DNA of 64,000 nucleotides, from positions 279,986 to 343,985 of the forward strand of contig CAWKOS010000010.1 in the NCBI GenBank assembly GCA_963851295.1, given 5' to 3'. This document shows, in pieces, positions 1 to 8,311 of this stretch. The notes below the pieces were generated by a model. The model worked only from the letters and a program-made list of their open reading frames with translations. It was not told where the DNA came from and did no database searches. Made by a program: the position numbers and the translations under genes. Numbering within the stretch: the first letter of the stretch is position 1; every line of letters starts with the position of its first letter. The DNA is from JAOPZW01 sp963851295. GTDB lineage: Bacteria; Actinomycetota; Thermoleophilia; Solirubrobacterales; Solirubrobacteraceae.

Positions 1-1
1 G

Positions 2-1837
2 CTCGCCGGCGGCGTGCGCCGGCTGATCGCGCTCTACGGCGTGGCGCCGGGCACGCGCGCGGTCGTGGCGACGACGTCGGACAGCGGCCTGGAGGCGGCG
101 CGGGCGCTGCGCGACGCGGGCGTCGAGGTCGCCGAGGTCGCCGACCTGCGCCAGGGCCGGACGGTGCTCGAGGCCGAGGGCCGCAAGCACGTCCGCGCCG
201 CCGTCATCGGCACGCTCGACGGCGCCAACGAGCGGCGCGTGGAGTGCGACCTGGTCGTCGTCTCGGGCGGCTTCGCGCCCGCCACCTCGCTCGTCGCCCA
301 GGCGGGCGGCCGGACCGCGTACGACCCGGCGCGCGGCCACTTCGCGATCGCCGAGCTGCCCGAGGGCGTCCGTGCCGTCGGCACCGTCGCCGGAGAAGGG
401 CCGTCCGCCCCGGAGGCGGTGCCCCCCGCGGTCGCCGGCGCCGCGCGCGGCAAGTGCTTCGCCTGCCTGTGCGAGGACGTCACCGCCAAGGACATCCACC
501 TCAGCGTCGAGGAGGGCTACGACTCGATCGAGCTCTCCAAGCGCTACACGACGGCGACGATGGGCCCGTGCCAGGGGCGGATGTGCCAGCTGCCCGCCGT
601 GCGGCTCATGGCGCGGGAGACCGCCCAGGACCTGCAGGCGATCGGCACCACGACCGCGCGCCCGCCGTGGACGGCGGTCCCGCTCGGCGCGCTCGCCGGA
701 CGTCCCTTCGACCCGGCCAAGCGCTCGGCCATCCACCCCCGCCACCGCGAGCTGGGCGCGCGCGTGCTCTGGGCCGGCGACTGGCGGCGCGCCTACGACT
801 ACGGCGATCCGGCGGGCGAGGCGCTCGCCGTCCACGAGAGCGCCGGGCTCATCGACGTCTCGACGCTGGGCAAGCTCATCGTCCGCGGGCCGGAGGCCGG
901 CGCCTTCTTGGACCGCCTCTACCCCAACCGCTTCTCGAACCTGCGGCCCGGGCGCATCCGCTACGGGGTGCTGACCTCCGACGCCGGGCGGATCATGGAC
1001 GACGGCACCGTCTGCCGGCTCGACGACGAGTCCTTCTACGTGACCACGACCTCCAGCGGCGCGGGCGCCGTCGAGCAGTGGTTCGCGTGGTGGCTGGCCG
1101 ACTGGCGCATGGAGGTGACGCTCACCGACGTCACCCAGGGCCTCGCCGCCGTCAACCTCGCGGGGCCCAACGCGCGCGAGATCATGGGCGGGCTCACCGA
1201 CCTCGACTGCTCCAACGAGGCCTTCGCCTACCTCGACGCCAAGCGCGCGCGGGTCGCCGGCGTCCCGGCGCTGGTCCTGCGCATCGGCTTCGTGGGCGAG
1301 GTCGGCTACGAGATCCACTTCCCCGCCGCCTACGGCCAGGACGTGTGGGACGCGATCCTCGCGGCGGGCACCGACCACGCCATCCGGCCCTTCGGCCTCG
1401 AGCCCCAGCGGATCCTGCGCCTGCAGAAGCTGCACGTCCTCGTCGGCCAGGACACCGACTCGGAGTCCACGCCCTACGGCGCCGCGATGCCGTGGATCGT
1501 CAAGCTCGACAAGGACGAGGACTTCATCGGGCGCTGGGCGCTCGAGCACGCCGCCGAGCATCCGGGCCCCACCGCGCTCGTCGGCTTCACGCTCCCCGAC
1601 GGCGACGTCCCCACCGAGGGCGCCGCCGTCCTCGACGGCCGCGGCGAGCCGATCGGCCAGGTCACGAGCGCGCGCCACTCGCGCCAGCTCGGCCAGGTCA
1701 TCGGGATGGCGTGGGTCCCGGCCGCGCTGGCGACCGACGGCGCCGCGATCACGATCTCCGACGAGGAACGGCGCCTGCGCGCCGCGGTCCTCACGCGGCC
1801 CTTCTACGACCCCGACGGCGAGGTGCTGCGCTCGTGA
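2..1837 (+). CDS. soxA: Sarcosine oxidase subunit alpha, C-terminal part (5' end outside window)
   Basis: The frame is open to the left edge, so this is the C-terminal ~611 residues of a protein whose family is about 950-1000 aa. It starts in the tail of a NAD/FAD-binding Rossmann region. Next comes a BFD-like cysteine domain (bases ~455-590) with a CLC pair, then CQGRMC 32 residues later, i.e. CxC-x32-C-x4-C. The rest, from about base 680, is an aminomethyltransferase (GcvT-like) domain that carries the folate site in this family. The heterotetrameric enzyme demethylates sarcosine to glycine and passes the C1 unit to THF as 5,10-methylene-THF. The stop overlaps the start of the gamma gene (GTGA). 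A related demethylase of another N-methyl amino acid cannot be excluded. Confidence 0.88.
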   Translation, partial: LAGGVRRLIALYGVAPGTRAVVATTSDSGLEAARALRDAGVEVAEVADLRQGRTVLEAEGRKHVRAAVIGTLDGANERRVECDLVVVSGGFAPATSLVAQAGGRTAYDPARGHFAIAELPEGVRAVGTVAGEGPSAPEAVPPAVAGAARGKCFACLCEDVTAKDIHLSVEEGYDSIELSKRYTTATMGPCQGRMCQLPAVRLMARETAQDLQAIGTTTARPPWTAVPLGALAGRPFDPAKRSAIHPRHRELGARVLWAGDWRRAYDYGDPAGEALAVHESAGLIDVSTLGKLIVRGPEAGAFLDRLYPNRFSNLRPGRIRYGVLTSDAGRIMDDGTVCRLDDESFYVTTTSSGAGAVEQWFAWWLADWRMEVTLTDVTQGLAAVNLAGPNAREIMGGLTDLDCSNEAFAYLDAKRARVAGVPALVLRIGFVGEVGYEIHFPAAYGQDVWDAILAAGTDHAIRPFGLEPQRILRLQKLHVLVGQDTDSESTPYGAAMPWIVKLDKDEDFIGRWALEHAAEHPGPTALVGFTLPDGDVPTEGAAVLDGRGEPIGQVTSARHSRQLGQVIGMAWVPAALATDGAAITISDEERRLRAAVLTRPFYDPDGEVLRS

Positions 1838-2400
1838 GTGCCTTCGAGTTCCTCGAGCCGGCGGCCGGCCCCGGCGTCCTGGCGCGCTCGCCGATGGAGC
1901 GCCAGGCGCAGGCCGCGGGGGCGCGCTTCGAGGAGCGCGACGGCTGGAACGTCGCCGTGGCGTATCCCACGAACGGCCCGGTGACGTGGACCGACATGTC
2001 ACACCTGCGAAAGCGCGAGGTGCACGGCGACCACGAGCTGGCGCCGGGCATGGCGTCGAAGGTCAACGGGGCCTGGTGGTGTCCGGTCACGCGCGACCGA
2101 GCGCTGGTCATCGGCGACTCGGATGCCGACGGCCTGGACGTCACCTGCTGCCTCGCCGCCCTGGCGATCTGTGGCCCGCAGGCACGCGAGGTCTTCGCTC
2201 GCTTCTGCGCGCTCGATCTTCGCGAGCTCGCGATGCCGGTCGGTGCCTTCCGCCCGGGGTCGGTCGCTCGCACGCCCGGCTACGTCCTGCGCGAGGACGA
2301 CGAACGCTTCCTCATGCTCTTCGGCTGGGCGCTCGGCGAGTACATGTGGACCGTCGTCGCCGACGCGGCGGAGAGCTTCGGCGGGACCGCCCGTGCGTGA
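1834..2400 (+). CDS. soxG: Sarcosine oxidase subunit gamma
   Basis: 188-aa protein of the SoxG family, the small subunit that packs against the GcvT-like part of alpha. The GTG start at 1834 shares a GTGA overlap with the end of soxA, which implies translational coupling. The length fits the family (about 180-210 aa). It has no catalytic motif of its own, as expected for this subunit. The next gene (beta) starts inside its last codons. I rely on context as well as sequence, because SoxG is weakly conserved. Confidence 0.8.
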   Translation: MSAFEFLEPAAGPGVLARSPMERQAQAAGARFEERDGWNVAVAYPTNGPVTWTDMSHLRKREVHGDHELAPGMASKVNGAWWCPVTRDRALVIGDSDADGLDVTCCLAALAICGPQAREVFARFCALDLRELAMPVGAFRPGSVARTPGYVLREDDERFLMLFGWALGEYMWTVVADAAESFGGTARA

Positions 2401-3604
2401 CCTCTTCCGCCGCCGGCGCATGTGGCGCGAGCGCCCGGCGCTCAAGGGCGCCTACGACGTCGTGATCATCGGCGGCGGCTCGCACGGCCTCGCGACCGCG
2501 TACTACCTGCGCCAGCGCGGCATCACCGACGTCGCGATCCTCGAAAAGGGCTACATCGGCTCGGGCGCGGCGGGGCGCAACACGACGATCCTGCGCTCCA
2601 ACTACAAGACCCCGGAGGGCGCGCGCTTCTACGACGCGAGCGTCAAGCTCTACGAGGGCCTCTCGCAGGAGCTCAACTTCAACCTGCTCTTCTCGCAGTG
2701 CGGGCACCTCACGCTCGCGCACTCCGACCGCGCGATGTTCGTCATGGCCAACCGCGCCGAGGTCAACCGCCTGCAGGGGATCGACTCGCGGCTCATCGGT
2801 CCCGACGAGGTCAAGCGCCTGGCTCCCGCGATGTACGTCGGGCCCGACTGCACCTATCCGATCATGGGCGCCCTCTACCACCCGCCCGGCGGGATCATCC
2901 GCCACGACGCCGTCGTCTGGGGGCTCGCCCGGGGCGCCGACGCGGGCGGCGCCGAGATCCACCCCTACACCGAGGTGCTCGGCCTCGAGCGCACCAACGG
3001 CCGCGTGGACGCCGTCCGCACCAACCGCGGGACGATCCGCGCCGGCCAGGTCGTCAACTGCACCGCGGGCTGGAGCACGCTGCTGTGCGACATGGCCGGT
3101 GTCGGGCTGCCGATCACCACGCACATCCTGCAGGCGTGCGTCACCGAGCCGGTCAAGCCGCTGCTCGACGTGGTGATCGTGTCCTCGCAGATGCACGTCT
3201 ACGTCTCGCAGACCGATCGCGGCGAGTTCCTCATGGGCGCCGAGATCGAGCCGTGGACGACGTACCGCATGCAGGGCACCCTGAACTTCCTGCAGGAGGT
3301 CACCCGCCACACGCTCGAGCTCTTCCCGCAGCTCGAGCGCGCGCGGCTGCTGCGCTCGTGGGCGGGCCTGTGCGACCTGAGCCCCGACTACAGCCCGATC
3401 CTCGGCAAGACCGAGGTCGAGAACTTCCACGTCAGCGCCGGCTGGGGCACCTACGGCTTCAAGGCCGCGCCGATCGTGGGCAAGACGCTGGCCGAGCTCG
3501 TCGACACCGGCCGCACCCCGGACCTCATCGCCCCTTTCGCGCTCGAGCGCTTCTACGAGGACAAGCTCGTCTCCGAGCTCGCCGCCGCGGCGGTGAGCCA
3601 CTGA
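2393..3604 (+). CDS. soxB: Sarcosine oxidase subunit beta (FAD-dependent DAO-type oxidoreductase)
   Basis: 403-aa flavoprotein. The dinucleotide-binding motif VVIIGGGSHG lies at residues ~24-33 and the flavin-linked motif GAAGRNTTILRSNY at ~57-70. The C-terminal GWGTYGFKAAP segment is typical of SoxB/DAO proteins. This subunit holds the sarcosine oxidation site and the covalent FMN in the family. The GTG at 2393 was chosen because it precedes the N-terminal RDLFRRR stretch common in SoxB and overlaps soxG by 8 bases. Gene order here is A-G-B, unlike the usual B-D-A-G; the zinc-binding delta gene is not seen and may lie upstream of the window. Confidence 0.9.
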   Translation: MRDLFRRRRMWRERPALKGAYDVVIIGGGSHGLATAYYLRQRGITDVAILEKGYIGSGAAGRNTTILRSNYKTPEGARFYDASVKLYEGLSQELNFNLLFSQCGHLTLAHSDRAMFVMANRAEVNRLQGIDSRLIGPDEVKRLAPAMYVGPDCTYPIMGALYHPPGGIIRHDAVVWGLARGADAGGAEIHPYTEVLGLERTNGRVDAVRTNRGTIRAGQVVNCTAGWSTLLCDMAGVGLPITTHILQACVTEPVKPLLDVVIVSSQMHVYVSQTDRGEFLMGAEIEPWTTYRMQGTLNFLQEVTRHTLELFPQLERARLLRSWAGLCDLSPDYSPILGKTEVENFHVSAGWGTYGFKAAPIVGKTLAELVDTGRTPDLIAPFALERFYEDKLVSELAAAAVSH

Positions 3605-3605
3605 G

Positions 3606-3620
3606 ACAGGTCTGTATCAT
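3606..3620 (+). promoter_or_regulatory. TetR-type operator overlapping a -10 box
   Basis: ACAG-GT-CTGT (3606-3615) is an inverted repeat of the kind bound by many TetR dimers. Its last base is also the first base of TATCAT (3615-3620), which sits 9 bases before the ATG of the tetR gene. The layout suggests a leaderless or near-leaderless autoregulated promoter. That is inference from position. Confidence 0.5.
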
Positions 3621-3629
3621 CGGGACGGC

Positions 3630-4196
3630 ATGGAAGCACCCGCCAGCGCACGCGATCGCATCCTCGAGACGGCCTACGAGCTGTTCAGCCGCTATGGCAC
3701 CCGCGCGGTCGGGATCGACGCGATCATCGCCGAGGCGGGCGTCGCGAAGATGTCGCTGTACCGCAACTTCGCCTCCAAGGACGAGCTCATCCGCGCCTTC
3801 CTGGCGCTGCGCGAGGAGCGCTGGACGCGCGCGTGGCTGCAGGCCGAGGTCATGCGCCGCGCCGACACCCCCGGCGAGCGGCTGCTGGCGATCTTCGACG
3901 TCTTCGGCGAGTGGTTCCAGCGCGACGACTTCGAGGGCTGCTCGTTCATCAACGTGATGCTCGAGATCGACGACCGCGAGCACAGCGTCCGGCAGGCCAC
4001 GGTGATGCACCTGGCGACGATCCGCGGCTTCCTGTGCGGCCTGGCTGAGGAGGCCGGCGCCGCGGACCCCGACGGCTTCGCGCGCCAGTGGCACATCCTC
4101 ATGAAGGGCTCGATCGTCGCGGCCGCCGAGGGCGACCGCGAGGCCGGGATCCGCGCCCGCGAGCTCGGCGCCCTGCTGCTCGCGGACCGCACCTAG
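3630..4196 (+). CDS. TetR family transcriptional regulator
   Basis: 188-aa regulator. The N-terminal helix-turn-helix covers residues ~8-55 (RILETAYELFSRYG, then VAKMSLYRNFASKDEL); the C-terminal ligand/dimerisation domain covers ~75-185. The length is normal for TetR. It sits between the sarcosine oxidase genes and formate-THF ligase, so control of one-carbon genes is a fair guess, but the ligand is unknown. An operator-like inverted repeat overlaps its own -10 box, which points to autorepression. Confidence 0.88.
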   Translation: MEAPASARDRILETAYELFSRYGTRAVGIDAIIAEAGVAKMSLYRNFASKDELIRAFLALREERWTRAWLQAEVMRRADTPGERLLAIFDVFGEWFQRDDFEGCSFINVMLEIDDREHSVRQATVMHLATIRGFLCGLAEEAGAADPDGFARQWHILMKGSIVAAAEGDREAGIRARELGALLLADRT

Positions 4197-4228
4197 CCAC
4201 AGGGAGGGCAAACCCCTGCACTTCGAGG

Positions 4229-4255
4229 GTTACGGGCGCCCCTGGCGAGGGGTTA
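4229..4255 (+). promoter_or_regulatory. Possible SigB/SigF-like promoter upstream of fhs
   Basis: GTTA (4229-4232), a 17-base spacer and GGGTTA (4250-4255) resemble the GTTT-N15/17-GGGTA pattern of general stress sigma factors. It lies 31 bases before the fhs start. The match is imperfect, so this is a weak call. Confidence 0.25.
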
Positions 4256-4286
4256 AGGTGCCCCCGCCCCCGTCCCGGAGGAGACG

Positions 4287-5966
4287 ATGAAGAGCAGCCT
4301 CGAGATCGCCCAGGAAGCCGTCCTCAAGCCGATCGAGCAGATCGCCGAGCAGGTGGGCCTGCAAGACGAGGAGTTCGAGCCCTACGGCCGCTACAAGGCC
4401 AAGATCGATCTCGGCGTCCTCGACCGCCTCGCCGACGCGCCGAACGGCAAGCTCGTGTGCGTCACGGGCATGACGCCGACCAAGGCCGGCGAGGGCAAGA
4501 CCACGACGCTCGTCGGCCTCACCCAGGGCCTCGGCGTCATCGGCAAATCGCCGGTCGCGTGCCTGCGCGAGCCCTCGCTGGGCCCGGTGTTCGGCATCAA
4601 AGGCGGCGCCGCCGGCGGCGGCATGACGCAGGTGGTCCCGATGGAGGACCTCAACCTGCACTTCACCGGCGACATCCACGCGATCGGGGCGGCCAACAAC
4701 CTGCTCGCGGCGATGCTCGACGCGTCGATCCTGCACGGCAACCCGCTGCACATCGACGCCCTGCGCGTCGGCTGGCGGCGCGCGATGGACATGAACGACC
4801 GCGCACTGCGCCAGATCACGATCGCCCTCGGCGGCCGTGCCAACGGCTACCCGCGCGAGAGCGGCTTCGACATCACCGCGGCCTCCGAGGTCATGGCGAT
4901 CATGGCCGTGGCCCGCGACCTGCAGGATCTGCGCCGGCGCCTGGGCGCGATCACGGTCGCGCACTCCTTCAACGGAGGCGCGCCGATCACCGCCGAGGAC
5001 CTCGGCGCGGCGGGCGCGATGGCCGTGCTCCTCAAGGACGCCCTGAAGCCCAACCTCATCCAGACCCTCGAGGGCCAGCCGTGCCTGATGCACTGCGGCC
5101 CCTTCGCGAACATCGCCCACGGCAACAACTCGCTCGTCGCCGACCTCATCGGGATGAAGCTCGGCGACTACGTCGTCACCGAGTCGGGCTTCGGCTCGGA
5201 CATGGGCGCCGAGAAGTTCTTCGACATCGTCTGCCGCTTCGGCGGCCTGGCGCCGAGCGCCGCCGTGCTCGTGACCACCGTGCGCGCGATCAAGCACCAC
5301 GGCGGCATCGAGGACGACCCGCGCACCGACCGCGCCCAGGGGCGCGAGGCGATCGAGGCCGGCATGGCCAACGTGCGCCGCCACCTGGCCAACGTCAAGC
5401 AGTTCGGCCTGCCGTGCGTCGTGGCCGTCAACCGCCGTCCCGGCGACACCAACGAGGAGGTCGAGCTCGTCAAGCGCCTGGCCGAGGAGGCCGGCGCCTT
5501 CCGGGCCGAGGCCAACGAGGGCTTCGCCAAGGGCGGCATCGGCGCCGCCGACCTCGCCGCGGCGGTCGTCGACGCCTGCGACGAGCCCAGCGAGTTCCGG
5601 CTCCTCTACGACGACGACTGGACCATCCAGGACAAGATCGAGGCCATCGCGCGCCGCGTGTACGGCGCCGCCGACGTCTACTTCTATCCCGAGGCCGAGA
5701 AGAAGATCGGCCAGTACACGTCCGACGGCCTGGACCAGTTCCCGATCTGCATGGCCAAGACGCACCTGTCGCTCTCGGCCGACCCCGCGCTGCTCAACGC
5801 GCCCGAGCACTTCAGCCTCCCGGTGCGCGACATCCGCGCCTACACCGGGGCGGGCTGGCTCGTGCCGCTGTGCGGCGACATCCAGCAGATGCCGGGCCTG
5901 GGCAAGACGCCGGCGGCGCTCAACGTCGACATCGACGAGAATGGGCGGACCATCGGCCTCTTCTGA
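4287..5966 (+). CDS. fhs: Formate-tetrahydrofolate ligase
   Basis: 559-aa formyl-THF synthetase, normal length. The nucleotide-binding loop TPTKAGEGKTTT is at residues ~64-75 and the GIKGGAAGGG motif at ~104-113. It joins formate to THF with ATP to give 10-formyl-THF, in the cytosol. The ATG at 4287 follows a strong GGAGGAGA ribosome site. The next gene encodes a methenyl-THF cyclohydrolase, so the pair links formate, 10-formyl-THF and 5,10-methenyl-THF and fits the sarcosine demethylation genes upstream. Confidence 0.97.
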   Translation: MKSSLEIAQEAVLKPIEQIAEQVGLQDEEFEPYGRYKAKIDLGVLDRLADAPNGKLVCVTGMTPTKAGEGKTTTLVGLTQGLGVIGKSPVACLREPSLGPVFGIKGGAAGGGMTQVVPMEDLNLHFTGDIHAIGAANNLLAAMLDASILHGNPLHIDALRVGWRRAMDMNDRALRQITIALGGRANGYPRESGFDITAASEVMAIMAVARDLQDLRRRLGAITVAHSFNGGAPITAEDLGAAGAMAVLLKDALKPNLIQTLEGQPCLMHCGPFANIAHGNNSLVADLIGMKLGDYVVTESGFGSDMGAEKFFDIVCRFGGLAPSAAVLVTTVRAIKHHGGIEDDPRTDRAQGREAIEAGMANVRRHLANVKQFGLPCVVAVNRRPGDTNEEVELVKRLAEEAGAFRAEANEGFAKGGIGAADLAAAVVDACDEPSEFRLLYDDDWTIQDKIEAIARRVYGAADVYFYPEAEKKIGQYTSDGLDQFPICMAKTHLSLSADPALLNAPEHFSLPVRDIRAYTGAGWLVPLCGDIQQMPGLGKTPAALNVDIDENGRTIGLF

Positions 5967-5987
5967 GCCCGCGCGATACTGACGGGC

Positions 5988-6590
5988 ATGTCCGCGCTCG
6001 CCGATCGCCCGCTGGGCCAGCTGCTGGACGACGTCGCGGCCGAGTCGGCGGCGCCGGGCGGCGGATCGTCGAGCGCGCTGGCCTGCGCGCTGGCGGCCGG
6101 GCTCGTCGAGATGACCGCTGCCTTCACGCTGGCCCGCGGCGAATACGCCGATCGCCACGAGCGGATGGCGCAGGTGCGCGCGCGGGGCGGCGAGCTGCGC
6201 GCCGACGCGCTCGCCCTGGCCGAGGGCGAGCTTGACGTCTACGGCGCGGTGCTCGAGGCGCTGCGACTGCCGGAGGACGAGCCCGGACGCGCGGCGCGCG
6301 TCGAGGCGGCGCTGTCGGACGCCACGGACAGCCCGCTGGCGATCGCGCGCACCGCGGCGCAGACCGCCGAGCTCGCCGCCGAGACGGCGCAGACCGGGAA
6401 CCTGCACGTCCACGGCGACGCCGTCGTCGGCGTGCTCCTGGCCGAGGCGGCGTGCGCCGCGGCGGCCCGGCTCGTCGAGCTCAACCTCAACGGGCACCCC
6501 GACGATCCGCGCCTCGAGGAGGCCGCCGAGCTCCCCCGACGTGCAGAGCGGGCGCGACTGGCGGCGCTGTCGACTGCACGCGACGTGTAG
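5988..6590 (+). CDS. fchA: Methenyltetrahydrofolate cyclohydrolase (FTCD-C family)
   Basis: 200-aa all-helical protein of the formiminotransferase-cyclodeaminase C-terminal family. The signature ESAAPGGGSSSALACALAAG lies at residues ~19-38 and NLHVHGDAVVG further on. It interconverts 5,10-methenyl-THF and 10-formyl-THF. It sits 21 bases after fhs on the same strand. A GATACT box lies 7 bases before the ATG, so it may also have its own leaderless start. Family members in histidine degradation act on formimino-THF, but no hut genes are nearby, so the folate cyclohydrolase role is preferred. Confidence 0.85.
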   Translation: MSALADRPLGQLLDDVAAESAAPGGGSSSALACALAAGLVEMTAAFTLARGEYADRHERMAQVRARGGELRADALALAEGELDVYGAVLEALRLPEDEPGRAARVEAALSDATDSPLAIARTAAQTAELAAETAQTGNLHVHGDAVVGVLLAEAACAAAARLVELNLNGHPDDPRLEEAAELPRRAERARLAALSTARDV

Positions 6591-6620
6591 GGTCGCCCGC
6601 TCGTGGGGGAAGCTCGCCGC

Positions 6621-8309
6621 ATGCCGACGGGAACCGTCTGCCGCGTCTGCTCCGGCGAGTTGAGCCTGCGCGTCGCCGGCGCGAACGGCCACGCGCCGGT
6701 CGCCGAGGCCTTTGCTCCCTCGCGGCACGAGACGGGGCGCCACGGCGACCTGCTGACCTGCGTGGAGTGCGGGACCGTCCAGCAGCCGCTGCTGCCGGCC
6801 GGCGACGAGCTGCACGCGCTGTACCGCGAGATGAGCGACGAGGCCTACCTCGGCGAGGAGACCGGGCGCCGCGCCACGGCCGCGCACCTGCTCGACCTCG
6901 TCGCGGCGGGGGTCCCCTCCGGGCGCCTGCTCGACGTGGGCTGCGGCCACGGGCTGCTGCTCGACGAGGCCCGCGCGCGCGGCTACGACGTCGTCGGCCT
7001 CGAGCTCTCGCGCTCGGCCGCCCGCCACGCCCGCGAGACGCTCGGCCTCGACGTGCAGGAGACCCCGGTCGAGTCGTTCGTCGACCTCGAGGGCTTCGAC
7101 GTGGTCGTCCTCGCCGACGTCCTCGAGCACCTGGACGACCCGGTCGCCGCCGTCGACCGCTGCGCGGGGCTGCTGCGCCCCGGCGGCGCGCTGTGCGTCG
7201 TGACGCCCGACCCGTCGTCGCTGACCGCGCGGATCGCCGGGCGACGCTGGTGGGGCTACGTGCCCGCCCACGCCTGCCTGGTCCCGCGCGCCACGCTGCG
7301 CGAGCTGCTGACCGCGCGCGGCCTCGTGATCACGACCGACGTGCCGCTCGTGCGCTCCTTCTCGGCGCGGCGCTGGGCGGAGGGCCTCGCCGAGCGCCTC
7401 GGCCCCGCCCGGGCGCCGCTGGAGCGTGCCGCCCAGGCGCTGCCCGAGAGCGCCTCGCTGAGCCTCGCGCTCCACGACGAGCGCGTCGTCGTCGCCAATC
7501 GCGTCGACGTCCGCCACGCGCCGGCGCCGCTGGTGCGCGACCGCGGCGGCCCGGCCACCGTCACCCTCGTGCTGCCGGCCTACAACGCCGTGCGCACGAT
7601 CCCCGCCGTGGCGGCCGAGATCCCCGTCGAGGCCGCCGATCGCGCCCTGCTCATCGACGACGCCAGCGCCGACGCCACCAGCGACGTCGCCCTTGCCCAC
7701 GGCTTCGACGTGATCCGCCACCCGGTGAACCGCGGCTATGGCGGCGGACAGAAGACGGGCTACGCGCGGGCGCTGCTCGACGGCGCCGACGTCATCGTCA
7801 TGGTCCACGCCGACGGCCAGTACGCGCCCGGGCTCGTGCCCGAGATGGTGGCCCCGATCCTCGAGGGCCGCGCCGACATGGTCATCGGCTCGCGGCTGCT
7901 GCGCGACCGCGCCATCGCCGGCGGCATGCCGCGCTGGAAGTGGGTCGGCAACCGCCTGCTCACCGGGATCGAGAACCGCGCCTTCGGGGTGCGGCTCTCC
8001 GAGTACCACACCGGCTACCGGGCCTTCTCGGCCGAGCTGCTGCGCTCGATCCCCTTCCTGCGCAACTCCGACGACTTCGTCTTCGACCAGCAGATCTTCG
8101 CGCAGGTCCTCGCGCGCGGCGCCCGCGTGGTCGAGATCCCGATCCCGACGCGCTACTTCCTCGAGGCGTCGAGCGTCGACGTCTCCACCAGCATCCGCTA
8201 CGGCGTGCAGACGCTCGGCGTGCTCGCGCGCTTCACGGTCGACCGCCGTCGCGGGCGCTGGCCGCTGCTGCGCCGCAGCGCCGGCGACCTGGGCGTGCAG
8301 CGGCCCTAG
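6621..8309 (+). CDS. Fused SAM methyltransferase - GT2 glycosyltransferase
   Basis: 562-aa two-enzyme fusion. Residues ~1-50 hold two CxxC pairs (CRVC, CVEC), a zinc-ribbon-like head seen in sugar C-methyltransferases. Residues ~60-290 are a class I SAM methyltransferase (LLDVGCGHGLLLDEA, then VVLADVLEHLDDP). Residues ~315-530 are a GT-A glycosyltransferase of the DPM1/GT2 type (VLPAYNAV, LIDDAS, HADGQY). The role is probably making or extending a lipid-linked or methylated glycan. The ATG at 6621 is preferred over the in-frame GTG at 6603, because GGGGGA sits 10 bases before it. It lies 2 bases from the GT-C gene, which may use the lipid-linked sugar made here. Confidence 0.82.
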   Translation: MPTGTVCRVCSGELSLRVAGANGHAPVAEAFAPSRHETGRHGDLLTCVECGTVQQPLLPAGDELHALYREMSDEAYLGEETGRRATAAHLLDLVAAGVPSGRLLDVGCGHGLLLDEARARGYDVVGLELSRSAARHARETLGLDVQETPVESFVDLEGFDVVVLADVLEHLDDPVAAVDRCAGLLRPGGALCVVTPDPSSLTARIAGRRWWGYVPAHACLVPRATLRELLTARGLVITTDVPLVRSFSARRWAEGLAERLGPARAPLERAAQALPESASLSLALHDERVVVANRVDVRHAPAPLVRDRGGPATVTLVLPAYNAVRTIPAVAAEIPVEAADRALLIDDASADATSDVALAHGFDVIRHPVNRGYGGGQKTGYARALLDGADVIVMVHADGQYAPGLVPEMVAPILEGRADMVIGSRLLRDRAIAGGMPRWKWVGNRLLTGIENRAFGVRLSEYHTGYRAFSAELLRSIPFLRNSDDFVFDQQIFAQVLARGARVVEIPIPTRYFLEASSVDVSTSIRYGVQTLGVLARFTVDRRRGRWPLLRRSAGDLGVQRP

Positions 8310-8311
8310 CC

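Noticed and set aside
4230..8009. Open frame of about 1260 codons on the minus strand opposite fhs, fchA and the methyltransferase-GT2 fusion
   Set aside because: Same reason: a shadow of strongly conserved genes on the other strand, with no domain of its own.
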